A DNA stretch of 64,000 nucleotides from Pseudomonas arcuscaelestis. Lineage in GTDB: Bacteria > Pseudomonadota > Gammaproteobacteria > Pseudomonadales > Pseudomonadaceae. Numbering within the stretch: the first letter of the stretch is position 1; the number at the start of each line of letters is the position of its first letter. The position numbers and the translations under genes are program-made. The notes under the pieces were generated by a model. The model searched no databases. It saw only the letters and a list, made by a program, of their open reading frames with translations, and was not told the DNA's origin. The stretch is taken from assembly GCF_016881005.1 (NCBI RefSeq), contig NZ_JACOPV010000004.1:310001-374000 (forward strand), written 5' to 3'. Of the stretch, positions 1-8,847 are shown piece after piece.

Positions 1-74
1 ATGATGACGTCGCCGAAGGCTATATCCTTTCTTGCTGCAGCGTGCCCAAGGGCGACGTGCGTATCGAGTTCTGA
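1..74 (+). CDS. C-terminal end of a probable 2Fe-2S ferredoxin-domain reductase (partial, possibly GbcB)
   Basis: The window opens inside a plus-strand gene in frame 3. Its last 23 codons end in GYILSCCSVPKGDVRIEF and a TGA at 72-74. This ending resembles the C-terminus of plant-type 2Fe-2S ferredoxin domains found in the FAD-dependent reductases of Rieske oxygenases, where the last cluster cysteine lies in this segment. In Pseudomonas the glycine betaine demethylase reductase gbcB often sits near the ltaE-glyA-sox cluster, so GbcB is the best guess. That identity is inference from gene order, because only 23 codons are visible. The next gene is convergent, with its stop about 25 bases away. 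Confidence 0.45.
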   Translation, partial: DDVAEGYILSCCSVPKGDVRIEF

Positions 75-98
75 CTGGGGGCTTTCGCCCCGCGATGA

Positions 99-1724
99 TC
101 AGACGCTGAAGCGTGCCACTAGCCCGTTCAGGTCAACTGCCAAACGTGACAGCTCGGCGCTTGCCGCGCTGGTCTGGTGGGCGCCGGTGGCCGACTGCAC
201 CGACAGGTCGTTGATGTTGACCAGGTTGCGGTCCACTTCGCGAGCCACCTGGGCCTGTTCTTCGGCAGCGCTGGCGATTACCAGATTACGCTCGTTGATC
301 TCGGCTACCGCACCGGTAATGGTGTCCAGCGCCAGGCCTGCGCCGCGGGCAATATTGAGCGTCGACTCGGCGCGTTCGGTGCTGTTGCGCATGGAGTTGA
401 CTGCTTGTTCGGTGCCGCCCTGGATACTGCCGATCATGCGCTCGATTTCGCTGGTTGATTGCTGGGTGCGATGCGCCAGGGCGCGGACTTCATCAGCTAC
501 CACGGCAAATCCACGACCGGCTTCACCGGCCCGTGCCGCTTCGATGGCGGCATTGAGTGCCAGCAGGTTGGTCTGGTCTGCCAGGCCGCGAATGACGTCG
601 AGAACCTTGCCGATATCGCGTGATTCTTCCGCCAGGTTGCCGATCAGATCGGCAGTGCCCTGTACATCGACACTCATGCGCTCAATGGCGCTGACAGTCT
701 CCAGCACCAGGTCGCGGCCATCACCTGCCGAGCGCGTGGCTTCCTTGGACGCTTCCGAGGTGCTGACGGCATTGCGCGCCACTTCTTCGACGGCGCTGGT
801 CATTTCGGTGACTGCGGTGGCGGCCTGTTCGATTTCGTTGTTTTGCTGTTGCAGGCCTCGGGCGCTTTCGTCCGTAACGCTGTTCAATTCTTCGGCAGCC
901 GAAGCCAGTTGAGTGGCAGAGCCGGCGATCAACTGCAGTGTGTCGCGCAGCTTGTCTTGCATCTTGGCCATGGCCCGCAGCAGGCGTGCGGCTTCATCAT
1001 GACCTTCGATGTGGATGTTGCGTGTGAGATCGCCTTCGGCAATGCGTTCGGCAGCCTGCAGGGCATCATCGATAGGTTTGACGATACTGCGGGTCAGCAG
1101 CAAGGCGCAGCCCAGGGTCAGCACCGTGGCGAACAGCAGCAGGCTGACCACCAGGGTGACGGCGTTGGAATACTGCTGCGCAGCCGTCTGGTTGATCGTA
1201 CGGGTTTGCTCGGTGTTGATGCTGACCAATTGATCCATGACGCTGTTGATCTGCTCGGAACTGTTGAGCATGTCGCGGTTGATCAGGTTGCGCAGGGTTT
1301 CCAGGTCATTGTTCTGCGAGGCCAGTTGCATACGGTTCTCCAGCTCGCGGTATTGGCCGAGCAACTGCACATACTGGTTATAGGCGGCACGCTCCTGGGC
1401 TCCATAGATCAGCGGTTCGTAGACCTTGCGGGCTTCGTCGATCTGCTGGTTGCGCTGGGCGATCAGGTTGCGTGTGTTCTGCAGCGTGTCGGCTTCGCGA
1501 TTGAGTAGCAGTCGATACGACAGGGTACGCAGGCGCAGGGTCAACTGGGTGAGCTGATCAACGTTGGTAATGCTCGGTACGGTGGAATTCTCGATAATTT
1601 CGCCAGCCTGGCGAATCTTGCTCATTTGATTCAGCGCGAACAGACCCAACCCCAGCATCAGGGCGCCAATAAGGGCAAACCCCAGCAGCGCGCGCGGGGC
1701 AATATTCATGTTACGAAGGGACAT
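99..1724 (-). CDS. Methyl-accepting chemotaxis protein, 4-helix-bundle type
   Basis: A 541-residue inner-membrane chemoreceptor that would signal to CheA/CheW. The N-terminal membrane helix spans roughly residues 10-31. A helical periplasmic domain of about 155 residues follows, then a second membrane helix (about 186-210), a HAMP domain to about 263, and a cytoplasmic coiled coil whose conserved hairpin tip ([18 protein letters not shown]) is at about 384-402. The sensor length and helical character fit the small 4-helix-bundle class; the ligand cannot be read from sequence. I chose the ATG at 1724 (MSLRNMN) over one 33 bases upstream because GGAAG lies six bases before it and the shorter form begins just before the membrane helix. 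A flagellar sigma-28-like promoter lies about 65 bases upstream. Confidence 0.93.
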   Translation of the reverse strand: MSLRNMNIAPRALLGFALIGALMLGLGLFALNQMSKIRQAGEIIENSTVPSITNVDQLTQLTLRLRTLSYRLLLNREADTLQNTRNLIAQRNQQIDEARKVYEPLIYGAQERAAYNQYVQLLGQYRELENRMQLASQNNDLETLRNLINRDMLNSSEQINSVMDQLVSINTEQTRTINQTAAQQYSNAVTLVVSLLLFATVLTLGCALLLTRSIVKPIDDALQAAERIAEGDLTRNIHIEGHDEAARLLRAMAKMQDKLRDTLQLIAGSATQLASAAEELNSVTDESARGLQQQNNEIEQAATAVTEMTSAVEEVARNAVSTSEASKEATRSAGDGRDLVLETVSAIERMSVDVQGTADLIGNLAEESRDIGKVLDVIRGLADQTNLLALNAAIEAARAGEAGRGFAVVADEVRALAHRTQQSTSEIERMIGSIQGGTEQAVNSMRNSTERAESTLNIARGAGLALDTITGAVAEINERNLVIASAAEEQAQVAREVDRNLVNINDLSVQSATGAHQTSAASAELSRLAVDLNGLVARFSV

Positions 1725-1786
1725 AGTGGTCTTCCGGAGGGGGAAAATAGCGCGCACTTCATGCGACAGATTGAGGATTGCCTTGC

Positions 1787-1813
1787 CTATCGGTCAACAT
1801 TTGGCAGACTTGA
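1787..1813 (-). promoter_or_regulatory. FliA (sigma-28) type promoter for the chemoreceptor
   Basis: Read on the minus strand the region gives TCAAG, a 14-base spacer, then ACCGATAG. The flagellar sigma factor consensus is TAAAG or TCAAG, about 15 bases, then GCCGATAA. The site is upstream of and correctly oriented toward the chemoreceptor starting at 1724, which is a typical member of the FliA regulon. Confidence 0.6.
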
Positions 1814-1998
1814 GGGGTGGATGTACAAACTGCGCGTCAGCGATCAGTTTTCCTGACAAGCGGACACCTGAAGCGGGAACCAGACTGCCAAAGCCAGGTC
1901 AATCTGCACCAGGCCGAAGCGTCTAACCCGATATCCCTGGCTAGCACGCGGACTTTTCTTTATCGTGTGCGCCCCCTGAAAAACCCGAGAAGGCAATC

Positions 1999-2229
1999 AT
2001 GTTGGAAACTTCCCTCAGTCAATTGGAACAACTCGTCAGCGACCTGGTACAGAAGAATCAGGAACTGAGCGAGCGCAACGAGCAGATCAACGCGCAACTG
2101 GCCCAGGCCAAGGATGAAAACGAGAGCCTGCAACTGGCGCTGATGGAGCAGGAAGAAAAGCAGGGCTCTACCGCTGCACGCATTCAGGCTCTGGTTGAAC
2201 GCGCAAGCGCTGGTGCCGTCAACGCATGA
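1999..2229 (+). CDS. Small coiled-coil protein of the TIGR02449 (ZapB-like) type
   Basis: A 76-residue, highly charged protein predicted to be almost entirely coiled coil, rich in Gln, Glu, Leu and Asn (for example LVSDLVQKNQELSERNEQI). It resembles the roughly 70-residue TIGR02449 proteins usually encoded immediately upstream of zapA in Pseudomonas. It starts at an ATG preceded by GAGAAGG at good spacing. Its stop codon overlaps the start of the zapA-like gene by four bases, so the two are translationally coupled. A role as a ZapA partner in Z-ring assembly is inference. The canonical zapA locus of pseudomonads lies beside 6S RNA and ygfA, neither of which is here, so this looks like a second copy of the pair. 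Confidence 0.75.
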   Translation: MLETSLSQLEQLVSDLVQKNQELSERNEQINAQLAQAKDENESLQLALMEQEEKQGSTAARIQALVERASAGAVNA

Positions 2230-2528
2230 GAACTTCAGCACAGCCGATCAATGTCGTGTCGATTCTCGGCAGCGATTATTCGATCAAGGCTCCCGAAGGC
2301 CAGGAGCAGGCCCTGTCGCAGGCCGTGCAGATGCTCAACGCCTCGCTGGCCGAAACCAAGCGTAAATATCCGACGCTGATCGGTGACAAGCTGCTGGTTC
2401 TTGCAGCCCTCAACCTCTGCTCGCAGCAGATCGATCTGCAAGCGCAGCACCAGCAAGCCCTCGACCGTTACCAAGAGCAAGTCAGCGCCACGGTCGATGC
2501 CATTGCCCGGACCATCGGCGACAGCTGA
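2226..2528 (+). CDS. ZapA-like cell division protein (probable paralog)
   Basis: A 100-residue protein with the ZapA architecture. An N-terminal beta-rich domain ([19 protein letters not shown], about residues 10-28) is followed by a segment containing [13 protein letters not shown] (about 55-67), which matches the conserved ZapA ALNL/ALNI region, and a C-terminal coiled coil. ZapA cross-links FtsZ protofilaments. The length matches the family (about 100-110). It overlaps the upstream coiled-coil gene by four bases. The expected 6S RNA does not follow; there is a hairpin and then a chemoreceptor. That argues for a paralog rather than the main zapA, although I cannot see the rest of the genome. 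Confidence 0.75.
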   Translation: MRTSAQPINVVSILGSDYSIKAPEGQEQALSQAVQMLNASLAETKRKYPTLIGDKLLVLAALNLCSQQIDLQAQHQQALDRYQEQVSATVDAIARTIGDS

Positions 2529-2562
2529 CAGGCCCCCGCAACTCCCATTTTCTCTTTTGCTT

Positions 2563-2587
2563 GCTCACTGCCCCGCTGGCAGTGAGC
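2563..2587 (+). terminator. Hairpin after the zapA-like gene
   Basis: A perfect 10-base-pair stem (GCTCACTGCC and GGCAGTGAGC) with a five-base loop begins about 35 bases after the zapA-like stop. No T-run follows, so it may be a processing or attenuation hairpin rather than a strict intrinsic terminator. Confidence 0.5.
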
Positions 2588-2626
2588 GGCATTGTTGTGG
2601 GTCAATGGAGTTATTGTATTTTCGTC

Positions 2627-2634
2627 TGTATACA
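2627..2634. promoter_or_regulatory. TGTATACA palindrome upstream of the McpH-like gene
   Basis: A perfect 8-base palindrome (CTGTATACAA in context) 50 bases upstream of the chemoreceptor start at 2684. GntR-family and related regulators often bind TTGTATACAA-like sites, and the TATACAAT stretch could equally be part of a -10 element. The role is inference. Confidence 0.25.
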
Positions 2635-2683
2635 ATTGGCCTGGCTATTGCAGCACAAGGCTTATTTACTCAGGGGAAGATTC

Positions 2684-4621
2684 ATGCAGTTTTGGCGGCG
2701 CAGCATTCAGTGGCAATTGATCGCAAGCATGGGCGCAGCCCTGTTGGTGAGCATTCTTATCGTGGTCGGGATCTACTCGGTGGCCGTCAATCGCCTGACC
2801 GAACGTTACCTGGTCGACACCGCCTTGCCGGCAAGCATTGAGGCAATTCGTAACGACATTGAGCGAATGTTGAGCCGTCCGCTGACCGCTGCGGCCGACA
2901 TTGCCAACAACACCCTGCTGCGCGACTGGCTGGCCGCAGGTGAAGACAGTGCCCAGGCGCCGCAATTTATTGAGTACCTCGAAGCCTTGCGCCAGAAAAA
3001 CCAAGCGTTCACGGCGTTGTTTGCAGGCACCGAAACCAATCACTACTACAACGAAAAAGGCCTGGACCGGACCCTGAGCCGCAGCAACCCGGCGGACAAA
3101 TGGTTTTACGGTTTTATCGACAGCGGCAACCCGCGCCTGCTCAACATCGACACCGATGGCAGCACCGGTGAGTTGGCGCTTTTTATCGACTATCGGGTGG
3201 AGAAGGCCGGTAAGTTGGTGGGCATCGCCGGGCTTGGCCTGCGCATGACCGAGCTGTCGGAGCTGATCCACAACTTCAGCTTCGGTGAGCGTGGACGGGT
3301 GTTTCTGGTACGCAGTGATGGCCTGATTCAAGTTCACCCGCAGCAGGAGTTGAGCGGCAAGAAAAAACTCTCCGAGCAAATCGGCGAGTCCGCAGCCCAG
3401 GCTGTGCTAAGCAAGGGTGATGGTTTGCACAGTAGCCGTTTCGAGCGCGATGGCGAGGGTTATCTGGCATTGAGCCTGCCACTTCGCGACTTGAACTGGA
3501 CTCTGGTTGCCGAAGTTCCAGAGGCACAGATCTACGCTCCTGTGCGCGAGACAGTCTGGCTGACCAGCCTGATTGGCGGCGCCGTGGCGCTGGTATCGCT
3601 GTTGCTGGTGGTGCTGTTGGCCCGTGGCATTGTCCGGCCGATTCGTCGGGTAACTGGCGCCCTGTTGGCGATTGGTAATGGGGGCGGTGATCTAAGTCAG
3701 CGCCTGGATGAATCGCGCGCCGATGAACTGGGCGATCTGGCCCGTGGGTTCAATCGCTTTATTGATAGCCAGCGGACCTTGATTGGCGAAGTGCTGCGCA
3801 CCAGCGAGCGTTTGCACAGTGCTGTTGCACAAGTGACCCAGGTGGTGGACAACACTGCCGAACGTTCCGGACGTCAGCAGGAAATGACCGAGATGGTCGC
3901 CACGGCGGTGCATGAAATGGGCCTTACCGTACAGGACATTGCCCAGAATGCTGGCAATGCCGCGCAGGCATCGGAAACAGCCCGCACAGAAGCGCTCGAG
4001 GCGCGTGAAGTGGTCCGGCGCTCGATTGCCCATATCGAGGGCATGTCGGGTGAGATTGGCCAGGCCGCCCACGCCGTGGGTGAACTGGCCAATGAAGTGG
4101 CATCAATTGACGAAGTATTGGCAGTGATTCGCAGTATTTCCGAGCAAACCAACCTGCTGGCGCTCAATGCGGCCATTGAAGCTGCACGGGCAGGTGAGAT
4201 GGGCCGCGGTTTTGCCGTGGTTGCCGACGAGGTGCGAACATTGGCCCGACGTACCCAGGTGTCTACCGATGAAGTGCAGCAGATGATCCTGCGTCTGAAG
4301 CATGGCGCCGGTAGCGCTGTGGCGTCGATGCAGGCTGGGCAGGTGGCAACGGGCACCGGGGTGCAATCCAGCCAGCAGACCGGCGCTTCACTGAGCACCA
4401 TTACCGATCAGGTCGAACACATCAGCGATATGAACCATCAAGTGGCGACGGCGACTGAAGAGCAGTCGGCGGTGACTGAAGAGATCAATCGTACTGTTCA
4501 GGGAATATCCGATCTGGCGCGGCAGACAGCGTCGGAAGTGCAGGGGTGTCGAGAGGAATGTCAGGCACTGCGCGGCTTGGCGGATGACCTGGCGCGGCAG
4601 ATGGGTGGCTTCAGGTTGTAG
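2684..4621 (+). CDS. mcpH: Methyl-accepting chemotaxis protein, dCACHE type, McpH-like
   Basis: A 645-residue chemoreceptor. The first membrane helix is at about residues 10-32, a large periplasmic domain at about 35-285, a second helix at about 292-314, HAMP to about 370, then the signalling coiled coil with its hairpin tip ([18 protein letters not shown]) at about 488-505. The periplasmic domain has dCACHE features, including a WFYGFIDSG segment and [15 protein letters not shown] near its second module. In P. putida the receptor between a zapA-like pair and ltaE is McpH, which recognises purines; the name is assigned here by that gene order and is not proven. The ATG at 2684 is used because AGGGGAAGA precedes it and the protein then starts just before the membrane helix; an in-frame start at 2561 has no such support. 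Confidence 0.88.
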   Translation: MQFWRRSIQWQLIASMGAALLVSILIVVGIYSVAVNRLTERYLVDTALPASIEAIRNDIERMLSRPLTAAADIANNTLLRDWLAAGEDSAQAPQFIEYLEALRQKNQAFTALFAGTETNHYYNEKGLDRTLSRSNPADKWFYGFIDSGNPRLLNIDTDGSTGELALFIDYRVEKAGKLVGIAGLGLRMTELSELIHNFSFGERGRVFLVRSDGLIQVHPQQELSGKKKLSEQIGESAAQAVLSKGDGLHSSRFERDGEGYLALSLPLRDLNWTLVAEVPEAQIYAPVRETVWLTSLIGGAVALVSLLLVVLLARGIVRPIRRVTGALLAIGNGGGDLSQRLDESRADELGDLARGFNRFIDSQRTLIGEVLRTSERLHSAVAQVTQVVDNTAERSGRQQEMTEMVATAVHEMGLTVQDIAQNAGNAAQASETARTEALEAREVVRRSIAHIEGMSGEIGQAAHAVGELANEVASIDEVLAVIRSISEQTNLLALNAAIEAARAGEMGRGFAVVADEVRTLARRTQVSTDEVQQMILRLKHGAGSAVASMQAGQVATGTGVQSSQQTGASLSTITDQVEHISDMNHQVATATEEQSAVTEEINRTVQGISDLARQTASEVQGCREECQALRGLADDLARQMGGFRL

Positions 4622-4628
4622 ATCGATT

Positions 4629-4679
4629 CGTGGGGCAAGCTGGCTCGTGCTACTGCGACGACTCGGCTTGCCCCGCGAT
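4629..4679. repeat. REP-like inverted repeat
   Basis: Arms GGGGCAAGC (4632-4640) and GCTTGCCCC (4666-4674) are perfect complements, and the right flank ends in the GCGAT typical of Pseudomonas REP elements. It lies between the convergent stops of the McpH-like gene and ltaE, where it may act as a bidirectional transcription barrier. Confidence 0.7.
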
Positions 4680-4686
4680 GCGGCTG

Positions 4687-5727
4687 TCAGGCATTCATCA
4701 CTTCGCGAATGTCTGCCGCCAATTCCCGAACCCGCGCCTCTTCGGTGTCCCAAGAGCACATGAATCGTGCACCACCGCTGCCGATGAAGGTGTAGAAGCG
4801 CCAGCCCTTGTTGCGCAAGGCTTCCAGAGCAGGTTCGGACATCTGTAGGAACACCCCGTTGGCTTCGACCGGGAACATCAACTCCACACCTGGCACGTCA
4901 CTTACCAATTGGCTGAGCAACTGTGCGCAGCGGTTGGCGTGGGCGCCGTATTTGAGCCAGGCGTCGCCTTCGAGCAAGCCTACCCAAGGGGCAGACAGAA
5001 AACGCATTTTCGAGGCCAATTGACCGGCTTGCTTGCAGCGGTAGTCGAAGTCTTCAGCCAGATCGCGATTGAAGAACAGGATCGCTTCACCCACGGCCAT
5101 ACCGTTTTTGGTGCCACCAAAGCACAGCACATCGACGCCGGCTTTCCAGGTCAGCTCGGCTGGCGAGCAGCCAAGGTAGGCGCAGGCGTTGCTGAAACGG
5201 GCGCCGTCCATGTGCAGGTTCAGGCCAAGCTCTTTGCAGGTGGCACTGATTGCCTTGAGTTCGTCCGGGCGGTAGACGCTGCCCACCTCGGTGGCTTGGG
5301 TAATGGTGACCACGCGTGGTTTGGGGTAGTGAATGTCCTGGCGTTTCAGCGCGACTTCACGAATCGATTCGGGGGTCAGCTTGCCAGCCACGCTGCGGGC
5401 AGTCAGCAGTTTTGAACCGTTGGAGAAGAACTCCGGAGCGCCGCATTCGTCGGTTTCGACGTGGGCGGTCTCGGAGCAGATTACGCTGTGATAGCTCTGG
5501 CACAGGGACGACAGCGCCAGTGAGTTGGCCGCGGTGCCGTTGAAGGCGAAGAACACCTCACAATCGGTTTCGAACAGTTTGCGAAAGTACTCGGCGGCAC
5601 GGGCAGTCCATTGGTCGTCGCCGTAGGAGCGGTCGTGACCCTGGTTGGCTTTTTCCATCGCGGCCCAGGCTTCCGGGCAGATACCTGAGTAGTTGTCGCT
5701 GGCGAATTGCTGGCTTTGATCTGTCAT
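4687..5727 (-). CDS. ltaE: Low-specificity L-threonine aldolase
   Basis: A 346-residue cytosolic PLP enzyme of fold type I that cleaves L-threonine and L-allo-threonine to glycine and acetaldehyde. The cofactor lysine is Lys207 in the motif FGGTKNGM, and Asp174 in HMDGARF is placed to contact the pyridine nitrogen. Length matches the aldolase family. It starts at an ATG preceded by AGGACA at a suitable distance. It is divergent from glyA, with 251 bases between the two starts. The pairing makes sense, since both enzymes produce or consume glycine and feed the one-carbon pool. Confidence 0.93.
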   Translation of the reverse strand: MTDQSQQFASDNYSGICPEAWAAMEKANQGHDRSYGDDQWTARAAEYFRKLFETDCEVFFAFNGTAANSLALSSLCQSYHSVICSETAHVETDECGAPEFFSNGSKLLTARSVAGKLTPESIREVALKRQDIHYPKPRVVTITQATEVGSVYRPDELKAISATCKELGLNLHMDGARFSNACAYLGCSPAELTWKAGVDVLCFGGTKNGMAVGEAILFFNRDLAEDFDYRCKQAGQLASKMRFLSAPWVGLLEGDAWLKYGAHANRCAQLLSQLVSDVPGVELMFPVEANGVFLQMSEPALEALRNKGWRFYTFIGSGGARFMCSWDTEEARVRELAADIREVMNA

Positions 5728-5795
5728 GACACTGTCCTGTGAACGACGCAGATCAGCACTCTAAACCAAGAAATGTAGCGTCGCCTATACAAAGC

Positions 5796-5850
5796 ATCGT
5801 GGGGAAGCCTGCTCCTGGCCAGCCCTGTTGGCGCAGGCTTGTGCCGCGAT
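5796..5850. repeat. REP-like imperfect inverted repeat in the ltaE-glyA gap
   Basis: The left arm 5796-5812 and right arm 5833-5850 are near complements (ATCG..GG..AAGCCTGC against GCAGGCTTGTGCCGCGAT) around a roughly 20-base centre. It sits in the 251-base divergent region between ltaE and glyA. Apart from it I see no further confident promoter or operator there. Confidence 0.5.
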
Positions 5851-5978
5851 GAGGCTGCATGTCGTAAACGCACCACTGCAAGGCGTGCGTAGGCATCTAG
5901 GCTGTCTGCGTCGGTCATACCATCGCTGAAAAGGGCGATTGCCCCATAAGAACCGATGCCGCTGCCGGGAGAGACGCA

Positions 5979-7232
5979 ATGTTCAGCAAGCAAGACCAGA
6001 TCCAGGGTTACGATGATGCACTGCTGGCGGCGATCAATGCCGAAGAGCAACGCCAGGAAGATCACATTGAACTGATCGCCTCGGAGAACTACACCAGCAA
6101 GCGCGTCATGCAGGCCCAAGGCAGCGGCCTGACTAACAAATACGCTGAAGGCTATCCGGGCAAGCGCTACTACGGCGGTTGCGAGCATGTGGATAAAGTC
6201 GAGCAACTGGCTATCGATCGCGCCAAGCAATTGTTCGGCGCCGACTATGCAAACGTCCAGCCGCATTCAGGCTCTTCGGCCAACAGCGCCGTGTACCTGG
6301 CTCTGTTGCAAGCAGGTGACACCATCCTCGGCATGAGCCTGGCGCATGGTGGTCATTTGACCCACGGCGCCAAGGTGTCGTCATCGGGCAAGTTGTACAA
6401 CGCCGTGCAGTACGGCATCGATACCGGCACAGGGTTGATCGACTACGACGAAGTCGAACGTCTGGCGGTGGAAAATAAGCCGAAGATGATCGTTGCCGGT
6501 TTCTCAGCCTACTCGAAAACCCTCGACTTCCCACGTTTTCGTCAGATCGCTGACAAGGTCGGGGCCTATCTTTTTGTCGACATGGCGCACGTTGCCGGCC
6601 TGGTTGCTGCGGGCCTCTATCCAAACCCGCTGCCGTATGCCGACGTGGTCACTACCACGACGCACAAAACCCTGCGTGGCCCGCGCGGGGGCTTGATCCT
6701 CGCGCGCAGCAACGAAGAAATCGAGAAGAAGCTCAATGCAGCCGTATTCCCTGGCGCTCAGGGTGGCCCGCTGATGCATGTGATCGCGGCCAAGGCGGTG
6801 TGCTTCAAGGAAGCTCTGGAGCCTGGCTTCAAGACCTATCAGCAGCAGGTCATCGACAATGCCCAGGCCATGGCCAAGGTGTTCATCGATCGCGGTTTCG
6901 ATGTGGTTTCCGGCGGCACCGACAACCATTTGTTCCTGGTCAGCCTGATTCGTCAGGGCCTGACCGGCAAGGATGCCGACGCTGCCCTGGGCCGCGCGCA
7001 CATCACCGTCAACAAGAACGCCGTCCCGAATGACCCGCAGTCACCGTTCGTCACTTCTGGCCTGCGGATCGGCACCCCGGCCGTCACCAGCCGTGGCTTC
7101 AAGGTTGCCCAGTGTGAAGAGCTGGCCGGCTGGATCTGCGACATTCTCGACAACCTCGGTGATGCCGATGTCGAGGCCGATGTGGCGAAGAACGTGTCGG
7201 CACTCTGTGCAGATTTCCCGGTTTATCGCTGA
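5979..7232 (+). CDS. glyA: Serine hydroxymethyltransferase
   Basis: A 417-residue cytosolic PLP enzyme interconverting serine plus tetrahydrofolate with glycine plus 5,10-methylene-THF. The Schiff-base lysine is Lys230 in [14 protein letters not shown], with Asp201 in VDMAHVAGL for the pyridine nitrogen. Full family length, with the N-terminal IELIASENY signature at about 31-39. The ATG at 5979 is preceded by GGGAGA. soxB starts 20 bases after its stop, so it heads the sarcosine oxidase operon. There it can turn sarcosine-derived glycine and methylene-THF into serine. Pseudomonads usually carry a second glyA elsewhere, so this is probably the sarcosine-linked copy. Confidence 0.97.
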   Translation: MFSKQDQIQGYDDALLAAINAEEQRQEDHIELIASENYTSKRVMQAQGSGLTNKYAEGYPGKRYYGGCEHVDKVEQLAIDRAKQLFGADYANVQPHSGSSANSAVYLALLQAGDTILGMSLAHGGHLTHGAKVSSSGKLYNAVQYGIDTGTGLIDYDEVERLAVENKPKMIVAGFSAYSKTLDFPRFRQIADKVGAYLFVDMAHVAGLVAAGLYPNPLPYADVVTTTTHKTLRGPRGGLILARSNEEIEKKLNAAVFPGAQGGPLMHVIAAKAVCFKEALEPGFKTYQQQVIDNAQAMAKVFIDRGFDVVSGGTDNHLFLVSLIRQGLTGKDADAALGRAHITVNKNAVPNDPQSPFVTSGLRIGTPAVTSRGFKVAQCEELAGWICDILDNLGDADVEADVAKNVSALCADFPVYR

Positions 7233-7252
7233 GTGCTCCAGGAGTGAAAACT

Positions 7253-8503
7253 ATGCAACGTTACTCGGGCTTCGGCCTCTTCAAACACTCGCTCAGCCAT
7301 CACGAAAACTGGCAGCGCATGTGGCGCACACCGACCCCGAAAAAGGTCTACGACGTGGTCATCGTCGGCGGTGGCGGGCATGGCCTGGCCACTGCCTACT
7401 ACCTGGCCAAGCAACACGGCATCACCAACGTTGCAGTGGTCGAGAAGGGCTGGTTGGGCGGTGGCAACACTGCACGCAACACCACCATCGTGCGCTCCAA
7501 CTACCTGTGGGACGAGTCGGCGCATCTCTATGAGCACGCGATGAAGCTTTGGGAAGGCTTGTCTCAGGACATCAACTACAACGTGATGTTCTCCCAGCGC
7601 GGGGTCTACAACCTGTGCCACACCCTGCAGGACATGCGTGATTCGGAACGTCGGGTCAGTGCCAACCGCCTCAACGGTGTCGATGGCGAGCTGCTCAATG
7701 CCCAGCAGGTCGCCGATGAGATTCCATACCTGGACTGCTCGAAAAACACCCGCTACCCCATCATCGGCGCCACTGTGCAGCGGCGCGGTGGTGTCGCCCG
7801 TCATGATGCCGTGGCCTGGGGCTTTGCCCGCGCCGCCGACGCCTTGGGCGTTGACCTGATCCAGCAGACCGAAGTGATCGGTTTTCGCAAGGAAAACGGC
7901 GTTGTCATCGGGGTCGAGACCAATAAGGGCTTCATTGGTGCCAAGCGTGTCGGCGTGGTCACCGCAGGTAACTCCGGGCACATGGCCAAGCTGGCCGGTT
8001 TCCGTCTGCCGATCGAGTCGCATCCGCTGCAGGCACTGGTGTCCGAGCCGCTCAAGCCGATCATCGACAGTGTGATCATGTCCAACGCCGTGCATGGCTA
8101 CATCAGCCAGTCCGACAAGGGCGATCTGGTCATCGGTGCTGGTATCGATGGGTGGGTCGGCTACGGTCAGCGCGGTTCCTACCCGGTAATCGAACACACC
8201 TTGCAAGCCATCGTCGAAATGTTCCCGATTCTTTCGCGGGTGCGCATGAACCGCCAGTGGGGCGGCATCGTCGACACTACGCCGGACGCTTGCCCGATCA
8301 TCTCCAAGACCCCAGTCAAGAACATGTTTTTCAACTGTGGCTGGGGCACCGGTGGCTTCAAGGCCACGCCGGGTTCAGGCAACGTCTTTGCCGCCAGTCT
8401 GGCCAAGGGCGAAATGCACCCGCTGGCCAAACCTTTTTCCATCGACCGTTTCCACAACGGCGCACTGATCGACGAACACGGCGCTGCCGCTGTCGCCCAC
8501 TAA
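7253..8503 (+). CDS. soxB: Sarcosine oxidase beta subunit
   Basis: A 416-residue flavoprotein subunit of heterotetrameric sarcosine oxidase, which oxidatively demethylates sarcosine to glycine, passing the one-carbon unit to tetrahydrofolate and reducing oxygen to hydrogen peroxide. A dinucleotide-binding fold begins with [16 protein letters not shown] at about 35-50. His184 in [11 protein letters not shown] is the likely covalent attachment site for FMN by comparison with known SoxB proteins (inference). The ATG at 7253 follows CAGGAG; a GTG nine bases earlier overlaps that ribosome site and is less likely. soxD follows after 14 bases. Confidence 0.96.
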   Translation: MQRYSGFGLFKHSLSHHENWQRMWRTPTPKKVYDVVIVGGGGHGLATAYYLAKQHGITNVAVVEKGWLGGGNTARNTTIVRSNYLWDESAHLYEHAMKLWEGLSQDINYNVMFSQRGVYNLCHTLQDMRDSERRVSANRLNGVDGELLNAQQVADEIPYLDCSKNTRYPIIGATVQRRGGVARHDAVAWGFARAADALGVDLIQQTEVIGFRKENGVVIGVETNKGFIGAKRVGVVTAGNSGHMAKLAGFRLPIESHPLQALVSEPLKPIIDSVIMSNAVHGYISQSDKGDLVIGAGIDGWVGYGQRGSYPVIEHTLQAIVEMFPILSRVRMNRQWGGIVDTTPDACPIISKTPVKNMFFNCGWGTGGFKATPGSGNVFAASLAKGEMHPLAKPFSIDRFHNGALIDEHGAAAVAH

Positions 8504-8517
8504 CAGGAGAAATCCCC

Positions 8518-8847
8518 ATGTTGCATATCTTCTGTCCCCACTGCGGCGAGCTGCGTTCCGAGGAAGAGTTCCACGCTGCAGGCCAGGCGCATATTCCGCG
8601 GCCGCTGGACCCTAACGCCTGCTCCGACGAGGAGTGGGGCGACTACATGTTCTTTCGCGACAACCCCCGCGGCCTGCACCACGAGCTGTGGATTCACGCT
8701 GCCGGATGCCGCCAGTACTTCAACGCCACCCGTGACACGGTGACCTACGAAATTCTGGAAACCTATCCGATCGGCGCCAAGCCGCAAGTGACCGGCAAAA
8801 GCACCAGCCCGCAGTTGGCAGTCAGTGGTCAGGGAGAAAAGGTATGA
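8518..8847 (+). CDS. soxD: Sarcosine oxidase delta subunit
   Basis: A 109-residue zinc-binding subunit of heterotetrameric sarcosine oxidase. Cys6 and Cys9 (FCPHCG) together with His60 and Cys64 (WIHAAGC) form a plausible zinc site matching the known SoxD fold. The ATG at 8518 is preceded by CAGGAGA. Its stop overlaps the soxA start by four bases, consistent with coupled synthesis of complex subunits. Length is at the upper end of the usual 90-110 residues. Confidence 0.96.
   Translation: MLHIFCPHCGELRSEEEFHAAGQAHIPRPLDPNACSDEEWGDYMFFRDNPRGLHHELWIHAAGCRQYFNATRDTVTYEILETYPIGAKPQVTGKSTSPQLAVSGQGEKV

Noticed and set aside
2529-2683. 6S RNA expected after zapA
   Set aside because: The gap is only 155 bases and lacks the long closing stem and central bubble of 6S RNA; only a 10-base-pair hairpin is visible.
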